Below are positions 42,963 to 51,063 of a stretch of 64,000 nucleotides of DNA, piece by piece. The DNA comes from Microlunatus lacustris (GTDB taxonomy: Bacteria; Actinomycetota; Actinomycetes; Propionibacteriales; Propionibacteriaceae). The stretch covers positions 62,001-126,000 of the forward strand of contig BAAAJN010000006.1 of NCBI GenBank assembly GCA_039527025.1, read 5' to 3'. The notes beneath the pieces were generated by a model, which had not been told where the DNA came from, ran no database searches, and worked only from the letters and a program-made list of their open reading frames with translations. The position numbers and the translations under genes were made by a program. Each line of letters begins with the position of its first letter. Position 1 is the stretch's first letter.

Positions 42963-43631
42963 ATGACCGCACCGCTCCGCGCCGGCGTCCTGCTGGACGT
43001 CGACGGCACCCTGCTGGACACCAACTACCTGCACGCGCTGGCCTGGTGGCAGGCCATGCGCGACGGCGGCGTGGAGGGCGTCACCATGACCGACTGCCAC
43101 CAGGCGGTCGGCATCGGCAGCGAGGAGCTGGTCCGCCGGCTCGCGGGTCGGGAGGACGACGCGGTGGTCGAGGCGCACTCGGAGCGCTACGACGCCCTGC
43201 AGGACCAGGTCGTCGCCTTCGACCGCTCGGCCGACCTCGTCCGGCACCTGGCCGGCACCGGCCTGGCCGTCGTGCTGGCCACCAGCGGCCGGGAGCAGGA
43301 CCTGGAGTGGATGCTGCCCGCGATCGGCGTCGAGGACGACCTGATCGACGGCTCGACCACCTCTGGTGACGTCGAGCAGGCCAAGCCGCACCCCGACCTG
43401 CTGAGCACGGCGATGGAGCAGCACAGCCTGGACCCGGAGCGGACGGTCGCGATCGGCGACACCGTGTGGGACATCCAGGCGGCGCACGACGCCGGTGTCC
43501 GCATCGTCGCCTTCACCACCGGCGGCATCCCGCGGTGCCAGCTGGAGCAGGCCGGGGCCGACGAGGTCTGGTCCGGTCCGGCCGACCTCCTTGAGCACTG
43601 GTCGTCCTCGATCCTCGCCGAGCTGGCCTGA
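42963..43631 (+). CDS. HAD-superfamily hydrolase (phosphoglycolate phosphatase-like)
   Basis: 222 residues. Nucleophile motif LLDVDGTLLD, motif II LATSG, motif III lysine in AKPHPDLL and motif IV IGDTVWDIQAAHDAG. The helical cap between motifs I and II is type C1. Most likely a sugar or glycolate phosphate phosphatase. AGAGGAACCACCC precedes the ATG. Confidence 0.85.
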   Translation: MTAPLRAGVLLDVDGTLLDTNYLHALAWWQAMRDGGVEGVTMTDCHQAVGIGSEELVRRLAGREDDAVVEAHSERYDALQDQVVAFDRSADLVRHLAGTGLAVVLATSGREQDLEWMLPAIGVEDDLIDGSTTSGDVEQAKPHPDLLSTAMEQHSLDPERTVAIGDTVWDIQAAHDAGVRIVAFTTGGIPRCQLEQAGADEVWSGPADLLEHWSSSILAELA

Positions 43632-43655
43632 GCGAGCCCACCCCGGGAACGACGA

Positions 43656-43689
43656 ACGGCGCCCACCCCCTCGCGGGGACGGGCGCCGT
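43656..43689. terminator. bidirectional terminator between the HAD gene and rplQ
   Basis: ACGGCGCCC (43656-43664) pairs with GGGCGCCGT (43681-43689), with inner CCCC/GGGG. It closes the ribosomal alpha operon on the minus strand and the HAD transcript on the plus strand. Confidence 0.7.
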
Positions 43690-43711
43690 CAGCGTTGGTG
43701 CAGGTGGAGCG

Positions 43712-44362
43712 TCAGGCCTTGGTCGGGCCGTCGGTGGTCGCGTCCACCGACGCGTCGACCGCGGCCTCCTCGACCTCGACGTCGTCACTCGGCGCCTGCT
43801 CGGTGTCGGTGGCGGCGTCGCGCTCCTCGGTCCCCGTGACCAGCTCCTCGGCCGGCGTGGCCTCGGTGCTGCCCTCGGACTGGACCGTGTCGTCGGGGGC
43901 GTCGGTGCCGGCCGGGGCACCGGCGGCGGTCGCCGCCGGAGCAGCGCCGCGGCGCGGAGCCGCGGACGCGGAGGCCGGCCGGTTGGCCTTCTTGCTGTCC
44001 TCGACCGACTCGGTCACCAGCTCGATCATCGCCATCGGCGCGTTGTCACCCTTGCGCGGACCGACCTTCGTGATCCGCAGGTAGCCGCCCTCGCGGTCGG
44101 CCATGGTCGGCGCGATCTCGGTGAACAGCGTGTGCACCACACCCTTGTCCTTGACGGTGGTCAGGACCAGCCGGCGGGAGTGGATGTCACCCCGCTTCGC
44201 CTTGGTGATCAGCTTCTCGGCCAGGGGACGCAGCCGCTTGGCCTTGGCCTCGGTGGTCACGATCCGCCCGTGCTCGAAGAGCTGGGTGGCGAGGTTGGAC
44301 AGGATGATCTTCTCGTGCGACGGGCTGCCGCCGAGTCGATTGCCCTTGGTAGGTGCAGGCAT
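43712..44362 (-). CDS. rplQ: 50S ribosomal protein L17 with long acidic tail
   Basis: 216 residues; the L17 core is the first about 120 (MPAPTKGNRLGGSPSHEKIILSNLATQLFEHGRIVTTEAKAKRLRP onward). The rest is a low-complexity tail rich in Ala, Glu, Asp and Thr, about 95 residues, longer than in most bacteria. Last gene of the alpha operon after rpoA. Confidence 0.95.
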   Translation of the reverse strand: MPAPTKGNRLGGSPSHEKIILSNLATQLFEHGRIVTTEAKAKRLRPLAEKLITKAKRGDIHSRRLVLTTVKDKGVVHTLFTEIAPTMADREGGYLRITKVGPRKGDNAPMAMIELVTESVEDSKKANRPASASAAPRRGAAPAATAAGAPAGTDAPDDTVQSEGSTEATPAEELVTGTEERDAATDTEQAPSDDVEVEEAAVDASVDATTDGPTKA

Positions 44363-44441
44363 GCTCAGTTCTCCATTTCAGAGCGCATTCCGATGTAGTC
44401 CGCGCGCGGGGGGTCGAGGGGGTCGCCCCCCTCGCCGATGA

Positions 44442-45464
44442 TCAGTACTGCTCGGTCTCGCTGAAGTCGGCGTCTTCCTCTTCGAGGTCGTCGTAACGGC
44501 CGATGGCCGCCAGCGGGTCGAAGCCGGGGGCGCTGTCCTTGAGGGACAGGCCCATCTCGTGCAGCTTCAGCTTGACCTCGTCGATGGACTTGGAGCCGAA
44601 GTTGCGGATGTCGAGCAGGTCCTGCTCGCTGCGGGAGACGAGCTCGGACACCGTGTGGATGCCCTCACGCTTCAGGCAGTTGTAGGACCGGACGGTGAGG
44701 TTGAGGTCCTCGACCGGCAGGGCCAGGTCGGCGGCGAGCTGCTCGTCGATCGGCGAGGGGCCGATCTCGATGCCCTCGGCCTCGACGTTCAGCTCACGGG
44801 CCAGGCCGAACAGCTCGACCAGCGTGCGCCCGGCCGAGGCCACGGCGTCGCGCGGGCGGATGGCCGACTTGGTCTCGACGTCGAGGATCAGCTTGTCGAA
44901 GTCGGTGCGCTGCTCGACACGGGTGGCCTCGACCTTGTAGGTGACCTTGAGCACCGGGGAGTAGATCGAGTCGACCGGGATGCGGCCGATCTCCGCGTCG
45001 GCCATCTTGTTCTGCACCGAGGAGACGTAGCCGCGGCCACGCTCGACGACCAGCTCCATCTCGATCTTGCCGGTCTCGTTCAGGGTGGCGATGTGCAGGT
45101 CGGGGTTGTGCACCTCGACGCCCGCCGGCGGCGCGATGTCGGCCGCGGTGACCGCGCCCGGACCGGCCTTGCGCAGGTACATCGTGACGGGCTCGTCCTC
45201 CTCGGAGGAGACGACGAGGCCCTTCAGGTTCAGGATGATCTCGGTGACGTCCTCGACGACGCCCTCGATGGTCGAGAACTCGTGCAGGTTGCCGTCGATC
45301 TTGAGGCTGGTCACGGCCGCGCCCGGGATGGACGACAGCAAGGTGCGACGCAGCGAGTTGCCGAGGGTGTAGCCGAAGCCGGGCTCGAGCGGCTCGATGA
45401 CGAACCGCGAGCGGTTGTCGGAGACGACCTCTTCCGACAGAGTCGGACGCTGGGCGATGAGCAT
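44442..45464 (-). CDS. rpoA: RNA polymerase alpha subunit
   Basis: 340 residues. The N-terminal dimerisation domain (FVIEPLEPGFGYTLGNSLRRTLLSSIPG) and the C-terminal DNA- and activator-binding domain (VEDLNLTVRSYNCLKREGIHTVSELV and ELLDIRNFGSKS-type helix) are complete, followed by a short acidic tail. ATG 45464 follows AAGGA. It sits between rpsD and rplQ. Confidence 0.98.
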   Translation of the reverse strand: MLIAQRPTLSEEVVSDNRSRFVIEPLEPGFGYTLGNSLRRTLLSSIPGAAVTSLKIDGNLHEFSTIEGVVEDVTEIILNLKGLVVSSEEDEPVTMYLRKAGPGAVTAADIAPPAGVEVHNPDLHIATLNETGKIEMELVVERGRGYVSSVQNKMADAEIGRIPVDSIYSPVLKVTYKVEATRVEQRTDFDKLILDVETKSAIRPRDAVASAGRTLVELFGLARELNVEAEGIEIGPSPIDEQLAADLALPVEDLNLTVRSYNCLKREGIHTVSELVSRSEQDLLDIRNFGSKSIDEVKLKLHEMGLSLKDSAPGFDPLAAIGRYDDLEEEDADFSETEQY

Positions 45465-45545
45465 GGTGTGGTTCCTTCTTCCTCCGCGCTTCCCGCTATT
45501 TGAAGGCGCGGTCCCCCGGTGCATCCGGCGCCAGGGGTGGTGCTG

Positions 45546-45605
45546 CCCTTCGACAGGCTCAGGGCGCGGAGAACGCGGTGTCCAATCCCTGAGCCCGTCG
45601 AAGGG
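45546..45605. repeat. REP-like inverted repeat inside the alpha operon
   Basis: CCCTTCGACAGGCTCAGGG (45546-45564) and its near-exact reverse complement (45587-45605, one mismatch) flank a 22-base loop. It lies in the 150-base rpsD-rpoA gap and belongs to the same family as the repeats at 9461-9560 and 51064-51430. In RNA it would form a stem upstream of rpoA. Confidence 0.85.
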
Positions 45606-45614
45606 CGTGTGGTC

Positions 45615-46220
45615 CTACTTGGAGTAGAGCTCGACGATCAGCTGCTCCTGGACGTCCACCACGATCTGCTGACGGGTCGGCAGCTGGTGGACCAGGACGC
45701 GGCCACGCTCGGGCAGGGCCTGCAGCCAGGCCGGGACGTCGCGCTCGCCGTGGGTCTCGCGGGCCACCACGTGCGGGGTGGTCTCGCGGAGCTTCGGCGC
45801 CAGGTCGATGATGTCGTGCGCGGAGACGCGGTAGGACGGGATGTCCACCTTGTGCCCGTTGACCAGGAAGTGGCCGTGCACGACGAACTGGCGCGCCTGC
45901 CGCCGGGTCCGGGCGAACCCGGCGCGGTAGATGACGTTGTCGAGGCGGGACTCCAGGATCTGCAACAGGTTGTCACCCGTCTTGCCCTGGGAGCGGTTCG
46001 CCTCCTCGTAGTAGCGGCGGAACTGCTTCTCGAGGACGCCGTAGGAGAAGCGCGCCTTCTGCTTCTCGCGGAGCTGGAGGAGGTACTCCGACTCCTTGGT
46101 GCGCCCCTTGCCGTGCACGCCGGGCGGGTACGGGCGGCGCTCGAAAGCCTTGTCCCCACCGACCAGGTCAACACCCAGCCGACGGGACTTCTTGGTCATG
46201 GGACCGGTGTAGCGAGCCAT
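45615..46220 (-). CDS. rpsD: 30S ribosomal protein S4
   Basis: 201 residues, usual length. The S4 RNA-binding domain SRLDNVIYRAGFARTRRQARQFVVHGHFLVNGHKV is clear. The N-terminus lacks the four zinc cysteines, so this is the zinc-free form. Follows rpsK in the alpha operon. Confidence 0.98.
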   Translation of the reverse strand: MARYTGPMTKKSRRLGVDLVGGDKAFERRPYPPGVHGKGRTKESEYLLQLREKQKARFSYGVLEKQFRRYYEEANRSQGKTGDNLLQILESRLDNVIYRAGFARTRRQARQFVVHGHFLVNGHKVDIPSYRVSAHDIIDLAPKLRETTPHVVARETHGERDVPAWLQALPERGRVLVHQLPTRQQIVVDVQEQLIVELYSK

Positions 46221-46248
46221 GTTCTCTTAGTCCTGTTCGTTTCTCGGG

Positions 46249-46653
46249 TCAGACGCGGCGGCGCTTGGGAGGGCGGCAGCCGTTGTGGGGCACGGGAGTG
46301 ACATCAGCGATCGCGCCGACCTCGAGGCCGACGGCCCCGAGGGAGCGGATCGCGGTCTCCCGGCCCGAACCCGGACCCTTGACGAACACGTCGACGCGCT
46401 TCATGCCGTGCTCCATGGCGCGACGGCCCGCAGCCTCGGCCGCCATCTGGGCGGCGTACGGGGTCGACTTGCGCGAGCCCTTGAAGCCGACGGTCCCGGC
46501 CGACGCCCACGCGATGACCGCGCCGGTCGGGTCGGTGATCGAGATGACCGTGTTGTTGAACGTGCTCTTGATGTGGGCGTGGCCCGAGACGACGTTCTTC
46601 TTTTCCTTCTTCCGCACCTTGGTGGAGCGGGTGTTGCGGCCTGCAGTAGCCAT
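46249..46653 (-). CDS. rpsK: 30S ribosomal protein S11
   Basis: 134 residues. Contains GHAHIKSTFNNTVISITDPTGAVIAWAS and the C-terminal DVTPVPHNGCRPPKRRRV, both diagnostic. Between rpsM and rpsD. Confidence 0.98.
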   Translation of the reverse strand: MATAGRNTRSTKVRKKEKKNVVSGHAHIKSTFNNTVISITDPTGAVIAWASAGTVGFKGSRKSTPYAAQMAAEAAGRRAMEHGMKRVDVFVKGPGSGRETAIRSLGAVGLEVGAIADVTPVPHNGCRPPKRRRV

Positions 46654-46699
46654 GTGTTCTCAGATTCTCCTGGAGTCTCGCCCAAGTAGGCCCGGAGGC

Positions 46700-47074
46700 T
46701 TACTTGGCCTTCTTCTTGCCGGCGACGGGCTTGCGGGCGCCCTTGCGACCACGGGCGTTGGTGCGGGTGCGCTGGCCACGGACCGGCAGGCCGCTGCGGT
46801 GACGTCGGCCCTGGTAGGAGCCGATCTCGACCTTGCGGCGGATGTCGGCGGCCACCTCGCGACGGAGGTCACCCTCGGTCTGGTAGTTCGCCTCGATCCA
46901 GTCGCGGAGCTGCACCAGGTGCTCGTCGTTCAGCTGGTGGACGCGGAGGTCGCCGCTGATCTGGGTGGCTTCCAGGGTCTCCAGGGCGCGGGTGCGACCG
47001 ACGCCGAAGATGTAGGTGAGGGCGATCTCGAGGCGCTTGTCGCGCGGGAGGTCGACACCGATGAGACGTGCCAT
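46700..47074 (-). CDS. rpsM: 30S ribosomal protein S13
   Basis: 124 residues. MARLIGVDLPRDKRLEIALTYIFGVG at the N-terminus and RHRSGLPVRGQRTRTNARGRKG near the C-terminus are diagnostic. A 263-base gap separates it from rpmJ; I see no strong promoter or hairpin in that gap. Confidence 0.98.
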   Translation of the reverse strand: MARLIGVDLPRDKRLEIALTYIFGVGRTRALETLEATQISGDLRVHQLNDEHLVQLRDWIEANYQTEGDLRREVAADIRRKVEIGSYQGRRHRSGLPVRGQRTRTNARGRKGARKPVAGKKKAK

Positions 47075-47337
47075 CAGGCGGTACTGCCTTTCGGGATGGT
47101 CGATGCCGGCCCGGTCAGGGGCCCCGGCCAGCCGGCCGGTGCATCGCGGAGGTGTCTGGCGTGATGCGTCCCTGGCTGCCTTGCGGACGAGGCTGCTCGT
47201 CCGACCAGGGCCCCGGCCTCCGACCGGGGGTGGCTCCACCGGCGGGCCGGCGGAGGTGCGATCACACGTTCTGGGGTGGTGCGGGTGGTGCAGGTGACCG
47301 ACCGGAGCCGGTCACCGGTTCGAGCGGAGCGGGAAGC

Positions 47338-47451
47338 TCAGCCCTGCCGCTGCTTGTGGCGCGGGTTCTCGCAGATGACCATCACGCGACCGTGGCGGCG
47401 GATGACCTTGCACTTGTCGCAGATCCGCTTGACGCTCGGCTGGACCTTCAT
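47338..47451 (-). CDS. rpmJ: 50S ribosomal protein L36, zinc-binding form
   Basis: 37 residues. Cys11, Cys14, Cys27 and His32 give the zinc ribbon (CDKCKVIRRHGRVMVICENPRH). The ATG follows GGAGTGAGCTCC. First gene behind the promoter at 47639-47667, with a leader of about 180 bases. Confidence 0.97.
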   Translation of the reverse strand: MKVQPSVKRICDKCKVIRRHGRVMVICENPRHKQRQG

Positions 47452-47638
47452 GGAGCTCACTCCTGGTTCTGCTCCGCGCGCGACCGCTCGTGAGGAGCGG
47501 GCTGACCCGGAGGGTGGTGGTGTGGACAGCGGCCAGGCGGCTCCGGGAGGATCCGGCACCACACCCTGCACGCCGGTCCTGCCGACGATCCGTTCCCGGA
47601 CACGCCCGCACGAACCACCGACAGGCGGCCAAGGGGAT

Positions 47639-47667
47639 ACATTACGCCCGCCGCCCCTCGGACTCAA
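47639..47667 (-). promoter_or_regulatory. predicted promoter of the rpmJ-rpsM-rpsK-rpsD-rpoA-rplQ operon
   Basis: On the minus strand TTGAGT (47662-47667), 17 bases, TAATGT (47639-47644). Spacing and sequence fit a housekeeping sigma factor. The -35 box matches that of infA at 48045-48050. Confidence 0.65.
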
Positions 47668-47725
47668 GTTCACCGAGACGGCGTCGGTGGGTGCGAGCGG
47701 GCCGCCGACCAGGCGCCCGCGGGCC

Positions 47726-47947
47726 TCACTTGTGGCGGTAGACGATCCGGCCGCGGGTGAGGTCGTAGGCCGAGAGCTCGACGACGACGCGGTCGGCCGG
47801 GAGGATGCGGATGTAGTGCTGCCGCATCTTGCCGCTGATCGTCGCCAGCACCTTGTGCCCGTTGGTCAGCTCCACTCGGAACATCGCGTTCGGCAGGGCC
47901 TCGACGATCGTTCCCTCGAGCTCGAGTGCGCCCTCTTTCTTGGCCAT
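47726..47947 (-). CDS. infA: translation initiation factor IF-1
   Basis: 73 residues, a single OB-fold. MAKKEGALELEGTIVEALPNAMFRVELTNGHKVLATISGKMR is the conserved start and YDLTRGRIVYRHK the end. I start at the ATG giving MAKKEG. It binds the A site of the 30S subunit during initiation. Separated from rpmJ by 274 bases that hold the rpmJ promoter. Confidence 0.97.
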   Translation of the reverse strand: MAKKEGALELEGTIVEALPNAMFRVELTNGHKVLATISGKMRQHYIRILPADRVVVELSAYDLTRGRIVYRHK

Positions 47948-48021
47948 GGATCCCAATCTGTTGTGGTACGGGGTGGGGGCCGACCCTCCAGGCGCGCCTG
48001 GGCATGGGTGACCGACGTTGC

Positions 48022-48050
48022 AGTCTACGCGTCCCGTGTGGACGGCTCAA
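48022..48050 (-). promoter_or_regulatory. predicted infA promoter
   Basis: On the minus strand TTGAGC (48045-48050), 17 bases, TAGACT (48022-48027), predicted start about 48015. It lies directly behind the terminator-like hairpin of the DUF1707 gene. Confidence 0.65.
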
Positions 48051-48051
48051 A

Positions 48052-48071
48052 CGCCCGGAGCGAGCCGGGCG
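48052..48071 (-). terminator. hairpin after the DUF1707 gene
   Basis: CGCCCGG/CCGGGCG stem with a six-base loop, one base past the stop codon region, followed by TTTGAG on the minus strand. It isolates infA from the genes inserted upstream. Confidence 0.55.
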
Positions 48072-48072
48072 C

Positions 48073-48441
48073 TCAGAGCAGCAGGACCAGCAGCAGCGCG
48101 ATGAGCAGCACGGCACCCGCGATGCCGGCCACGGTGACCAGGGTCAGGCCGTTGCCGCTGCGAGCCGGGGCGAGCTCGCCGGGACGCCCGCCGGAGCTGG
48201 TCACCAGGGCCGGGGCGTCGTAGGTGGCCAGCGGGGGCAGGCCCTGCACCACGGGGACCAGCTCACCCAGGGTCCGGGCGGCGAACAGCCGGTCCAACCG
48301 GGCCTGGTAGTCGTCGGCGTCGAGCGAGCCGGCCTCGAAGGCCGCGTTCAACCGCGTGCTCAGCCGGTTGCGCTCGTCCTCGGCCACGGGCAGCGCGGGC
48401 GTGCTGCGGTAGGGCGAGGAGATCGGCAGCTCGTCGGACAC
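48073..48441 (-). CDS. DUF1707 (SHOCT-like) membrane protein
   Basis: 122 residues. The N-terminal domain VAEDERNRLSTRLNAAFEAGSLDADDYQARLDRLFAARTLGELVPVVQGLP is the actinobacterial DUF1707 domain; a single hydrophobic segment ends the protein. Function unknown. TAGCGT lies six bases before the GTG start, suggesting a leaderless mRNA. Confidence 0.8.
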   Translation of the reverse strand: MSDELPISSPYRSTPALPVAEDERNRLSTRLNAAFEAGSLDADDYQARLDRLFAARTLGELVPVVQGLPPLATYDAPALVTSSGGRPGELAPARSGNGLTLVTVAGIAGAVLLIALLLVLLL

Positions 48442-48450
48442 CCCGCCACG

Positions 48451-49482
48451 CTACCCCGCGGCCAGGGCGGTGCCGGCGAGGAGCGCCCGCCGCTCCTCGG
48501 CGTCCTCCGGCAGCACCGGGGGGAGTCCGAACCGGTCGAACAGGGTCGGCTCGAAGAACGCCACGACGTGGGCGAAGCCGCGCTCGGTCAGCGTGGGCAC
48601 CTGGACGTGGAAGGCGTGGTGCCGCCCGTCCTCACCCCGCATGTACAGCGCGAGGGCCGGCCGGCCGTTGGCCATCACCGGCACCATCAGCTGGTCGCCA
48701 GGCCCTGACGCCGGGCAGTGGGTGCTGATCAGCGTCCCGATCGCTGCCGCGCCGCGGTACCAGCCGTCGAACGGCGGCATCTCCCACGTCGCGTCCTCGG
48801 TGAGGAGCTCCACGATCCGGGCGATGTCGTACCGCTCGAACGCGTCGACGTAGTCGGCGAGCAGCTGCTGCGCGCGCTCCTCCTCCACCGGCGGCAGCTC
48901 GGCGTCGGGGTCCAGCTTGGCCAGCTGGGCGCGGGCCCGCTGCAGGCTGCTGTTCACCGCGGCCACGGACAGGCCGAGGAGCTCGGCCACCTCGCTGGCG
49001 TGCCAGGCCAGCACGTCGCGCAGGATGACCACGGCGCGCTGCGGCGGGGTGAGGTGCTGCAGCGCGGCGACGAAGGCCAGCCGGACGCTGTCCCGGCTGA
49101 GCACCGCCGCGGCCGGGTCTGCGTCGCCGTGGCCCCAGACGACGGTGTCGGGCAGCGGCTCCAGCCACGGCGTCTCCGGGCGGCTGGACAGCTGGCCCGA
49201 GGGGTCCGCGGCCGGCTGGCCGAGCCCGGTGGGCAGCGGGCGCCGCTGCCGCGACTCCAGCGCGGTCAGGCAGACGTTGGTGGCGATCCGGTACATCCAG
49301 GTGCGCAGCGACGAGCGGTTCTCGAAGCCGTGGAACGCGCGCCAGGCCCGGATGTAGGTCTCCTGCACCAGGTCCTCGGCGTCGTGCGCGGAGCCGGTCA
49401 TGCGGTAGCAGTGCGCGGTCAGCTCCCCGCGCAGGGGCTCGACCAGGGTGAGGAAGACGTCGTCGTCGGTCGCAAGGCTCAC
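48451..49482 (-). CDS. sigG: ECF sigma factor, SigG-like, with C-terminal SnoaL-like domain
   Basis: 343 residues. Region 2 has LTAHCYRMTGSAHDAEDLVQETYIRAWRAFHGFENRSSLRTWMYRIATNVCL; region 4 has LTPPQRAVVILRDVLAWHASEVAELLGLSVAAVNSSLQRARAQL. The last 130 residues match the SnoaL/NTF2-like extension of SigG/SigJ-type factors, thought to replace an anti-sigma factor. TACTTT stands seven bases before GTG 49482, suggesting a leaderless mRNA and supporting this start. Divergent from a VOC gene; mycobacterial SigG is linked to glyoxalase-type genes, from memory. Confidence 0.85.
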   Translation of the reverse strand: MSLATDDDVFLTLVEPLRGELTAHCYRMTGSAHDAEDLVQETYIRAWRAFHGFENRSSLRTWMYRIATNVCLTALESRQRRPLPTGLGQPAADPSGQLSSRPETPWLEPLPDTVVWGHGDADPAAAVLSRDSVRLAFVAALQHLTPPQRAVVILRDVLAWHASEVAELLGLSVAAVNSSLQRARAQLAKLDPDAELPPVEEERAQQLLADYVDAFERYDIARIVELLTEDATWEMPPFDGWYRGAAAIGTLISTHCPASGPGDQLMVPVMANGRPALALYMRGEDGRHHAFHVQVPTLTERGFAHVVAFFEPTLFDRFGLPPVLPEDAEERRALLAGTALAAG

Positions 49483-49576
49483 GAGGACGAAAGTACCGCC
49501 GTCCCCGATGATGCGCAGCCCCTGACGGGGTCTGATCTGCACAGCATCTCGCTGCCCCCGAGGAGAGGACCCCGCC

Positions 49577-49972
49577 GTGAACCGCATGATCTTCGTCAAC
49601 CTGCCGGTCGTCGACGTGGAGGCCAGCAAGGCCTTCTACACCGGGCTCGGTTTCGCCCTGGACCCCGAGTACAGCGACGCGTCGACCGCCTGCGTCGTCG
49701 TCTCCGACACGATCGTGGTGATGGTCCTGCAGCGGGACCGGTTCGCCGACTTCGTGGCCGGCCCCGTCGGCGACCCCGCGGCTGCGACGACTTCGATCAA
49801 CTGCCTGTCGGCGGAGAGCCCGGCGGAGGTCGACGCCCTCGTGGAGCGCGCGCTGCGGCACGGCGGCAAGCCGTGGCTCGACAAGATGGTCGACGGCCCG
49901 ATGTACGGGCACAGCTTCGCCGACCCGGACGGCCACGTCTGGGAGGTCCTGCACATGGCCCAGGCGGCCTGA
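49577..49972 (+). CDS. VOC/glyoxalase-family protein
   Basis: 131 residues. The paired beta-alpha-beta-beta-beta modules are visible: MIFVNLPVVDVEASKAFYTGLGFAL at the start and YGHSFADPDGHVWEVLHM at the end. This short single-subunit form resembles the uncharacterised PhnB/glyoxalase-like group. Likely metal-binding, substrate unknown. GAGGAGAGGACC precedes the GTG start. Probably a SigG target by position. Confidence 0.82.
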   Translation: MNRMIFVNLPVVDVEASKAFYTGLGFALDPEYSDASTACVVVSDTIVVMVLQRDRFADFVAGPVGDPAAATTSINCLSAESPAEVDALVERALRHGGKPWLDKMVDGPMYGHSFADPDGHVWEVLHMAQAA

Positions 49973-50015
49973 TCCCGCCCCCCTGAACCGGCCCGGGAGC
50001 CGGTCGCCCGACCGC

Positions 50016-50021
50016 TAGCGT
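50016..50021 (+). promoter_or_regulatory. -10 box of a leaderless transcript (aldo/keto reductase)
   Basis: TAGCGT is followed by seven bases and then ATG 50029. The same TAGCGT occurs before the start codons at 48441 and 53521. Confidence 0.6.
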
Positions 50022-50028
50022 GGGCGGC

Positions 50029-51063
50029 ATGACCTATGTCGCCGACGACGCCCGCTACGACGTCCAACCCTACCGCCGCTGCGGCCGCAGCGGCCTGAAG
50101 CTCCCCGCCGTCTCCTTGGGGTTCTGGCACAACTTCGGGGACGACAAGCCCCTGGAGACCCAGCGCGCCGTGATGCGCCGGGCCTTCGACCTCGGGGTGA
50201 ACCACTTCGACCTGGCCAACAACTACGGCCCGCCCTACGGTGCCGCCGAGGTCAACGCCGGGACGATCCTGGCCCAGGACTTCAAGCCGTACCGCGACGA
50301 GCTGGTGATCTCCTCCAAGGCCGGCTGGGACATGTGGCCCGGCCCCTACGGCGACCACGGTTCCCGCAAGTACCTGACGGCCAGCCTGGACCAGTCGCTG
50401 CAGCGGCTGGGCCTGGACTACGTCGACATCTTCTACCACCACCGTCCCGACCCCGAGACGCCGCTGGAGGAGACGATGGGCGCGCTCGACGCGGCCGTCC
50501 GGGCGGGCAAGGCGCTCTACGTCGGCGTCTCGTCCTACTCCCCCGAGCACACGGCCGCTGCGGCGGCGATCCTGCGCGACCTCGGCACGCCGATGCTCAT
50601 CCACCAGCCCTCGTACTCGATGTTCAACCGCTGGATTGAGGGTGGCCTGCTGGAGGTTCTGGAGACCGAAGGCGTCGGGTGCATCGCCTTCACCGCGCTG
50701 GCCCAGGGGCTGCTGACCAACCGCTACCTGGACGGCGTCCCCGCCGACTCGCGCGCGGCGCAGGGCAAGTCGTTGAGCACCGACCAGATCAGCGAGGACA
50801 ACCTCGCGCGCGTCCGTGCGCTCAACGAGATCGCCGAGAGCCGCGGCCAGACCCTGGCCCAGCTGGCGCTGGCCTGGGTGCTCCGCGACGCCCGGGTCAC
50901 CTCGACGCTGATCGGCGCCAGCAGCGTCGCGCAGCTGGAGGACAACGTCGCCGCGGTGCAGAACCTGGAGTTCACCGCCGACGAGCTCGCCGCGATCGAC
51001 GAGCACGCCGTCGAGTCCGGCGTCGACCTGTGGGCCGGTGCCCGGGACGCCACCGCCGGCTGA
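50029..51063 (+). CDS. aldo/keto reductase (YghZ/Kv-beta-like)
   Basis: 344 residues, a TIM barrel that binds NADPH. The catalytic set is recognisable: Asp and Tyr in HFDLANNYGPPYGAAE, Lys in VISSKAGWDMWPGPYG and His in VDIFYHHRPD. NYGPPYGAAE and the following GPYGDHGSRKYL are typical of YghZ/glyceraldehyde 3-phosphate reductases. I use ATG 50029, nine bases inside an earlier GTG, because of the leaderless -10 box. Physiological substrate unknown. Confidence 0.88.
   Translation: MTYVADDARYDVQPYRRCGRSGLKLPAVSLGFWHNFGDDKPLETQRAVMRRAFDLGVNHFDLANNYGPPYGAAEVNAGTILAQDFKPYRDELVISSKAGWDMWPGPYGDHGSRKYLTASLDQSLQRLGLDYVDIFYHHRPDPETPLEETMGALDAAVRAGKALYVGVSSYSPEHTAAAAAILRDLGTPMLIHQPSYSMFNRWIEGGLLEVLETEGVGCIAFTALAQGLLTNRYLDGVPADSRAAQGKSLSTDQISEDNLARVRALNEIAESRGQTLAQLALAWVLRDARVTSTLIGASSVAQLEDNVAAVQNLEFTADELAAIDEHAVESGVDLWAGARDATAG

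Noticed and set aside
41106..43598. 830-codon minus-strand open frame ending in the SDR
   Set aside because: Only the last 246 codons from GTG 41846 encode the SDR and have a ribosome-binding site. The rest is antisense to the glycosyltransferase and HAD genes.
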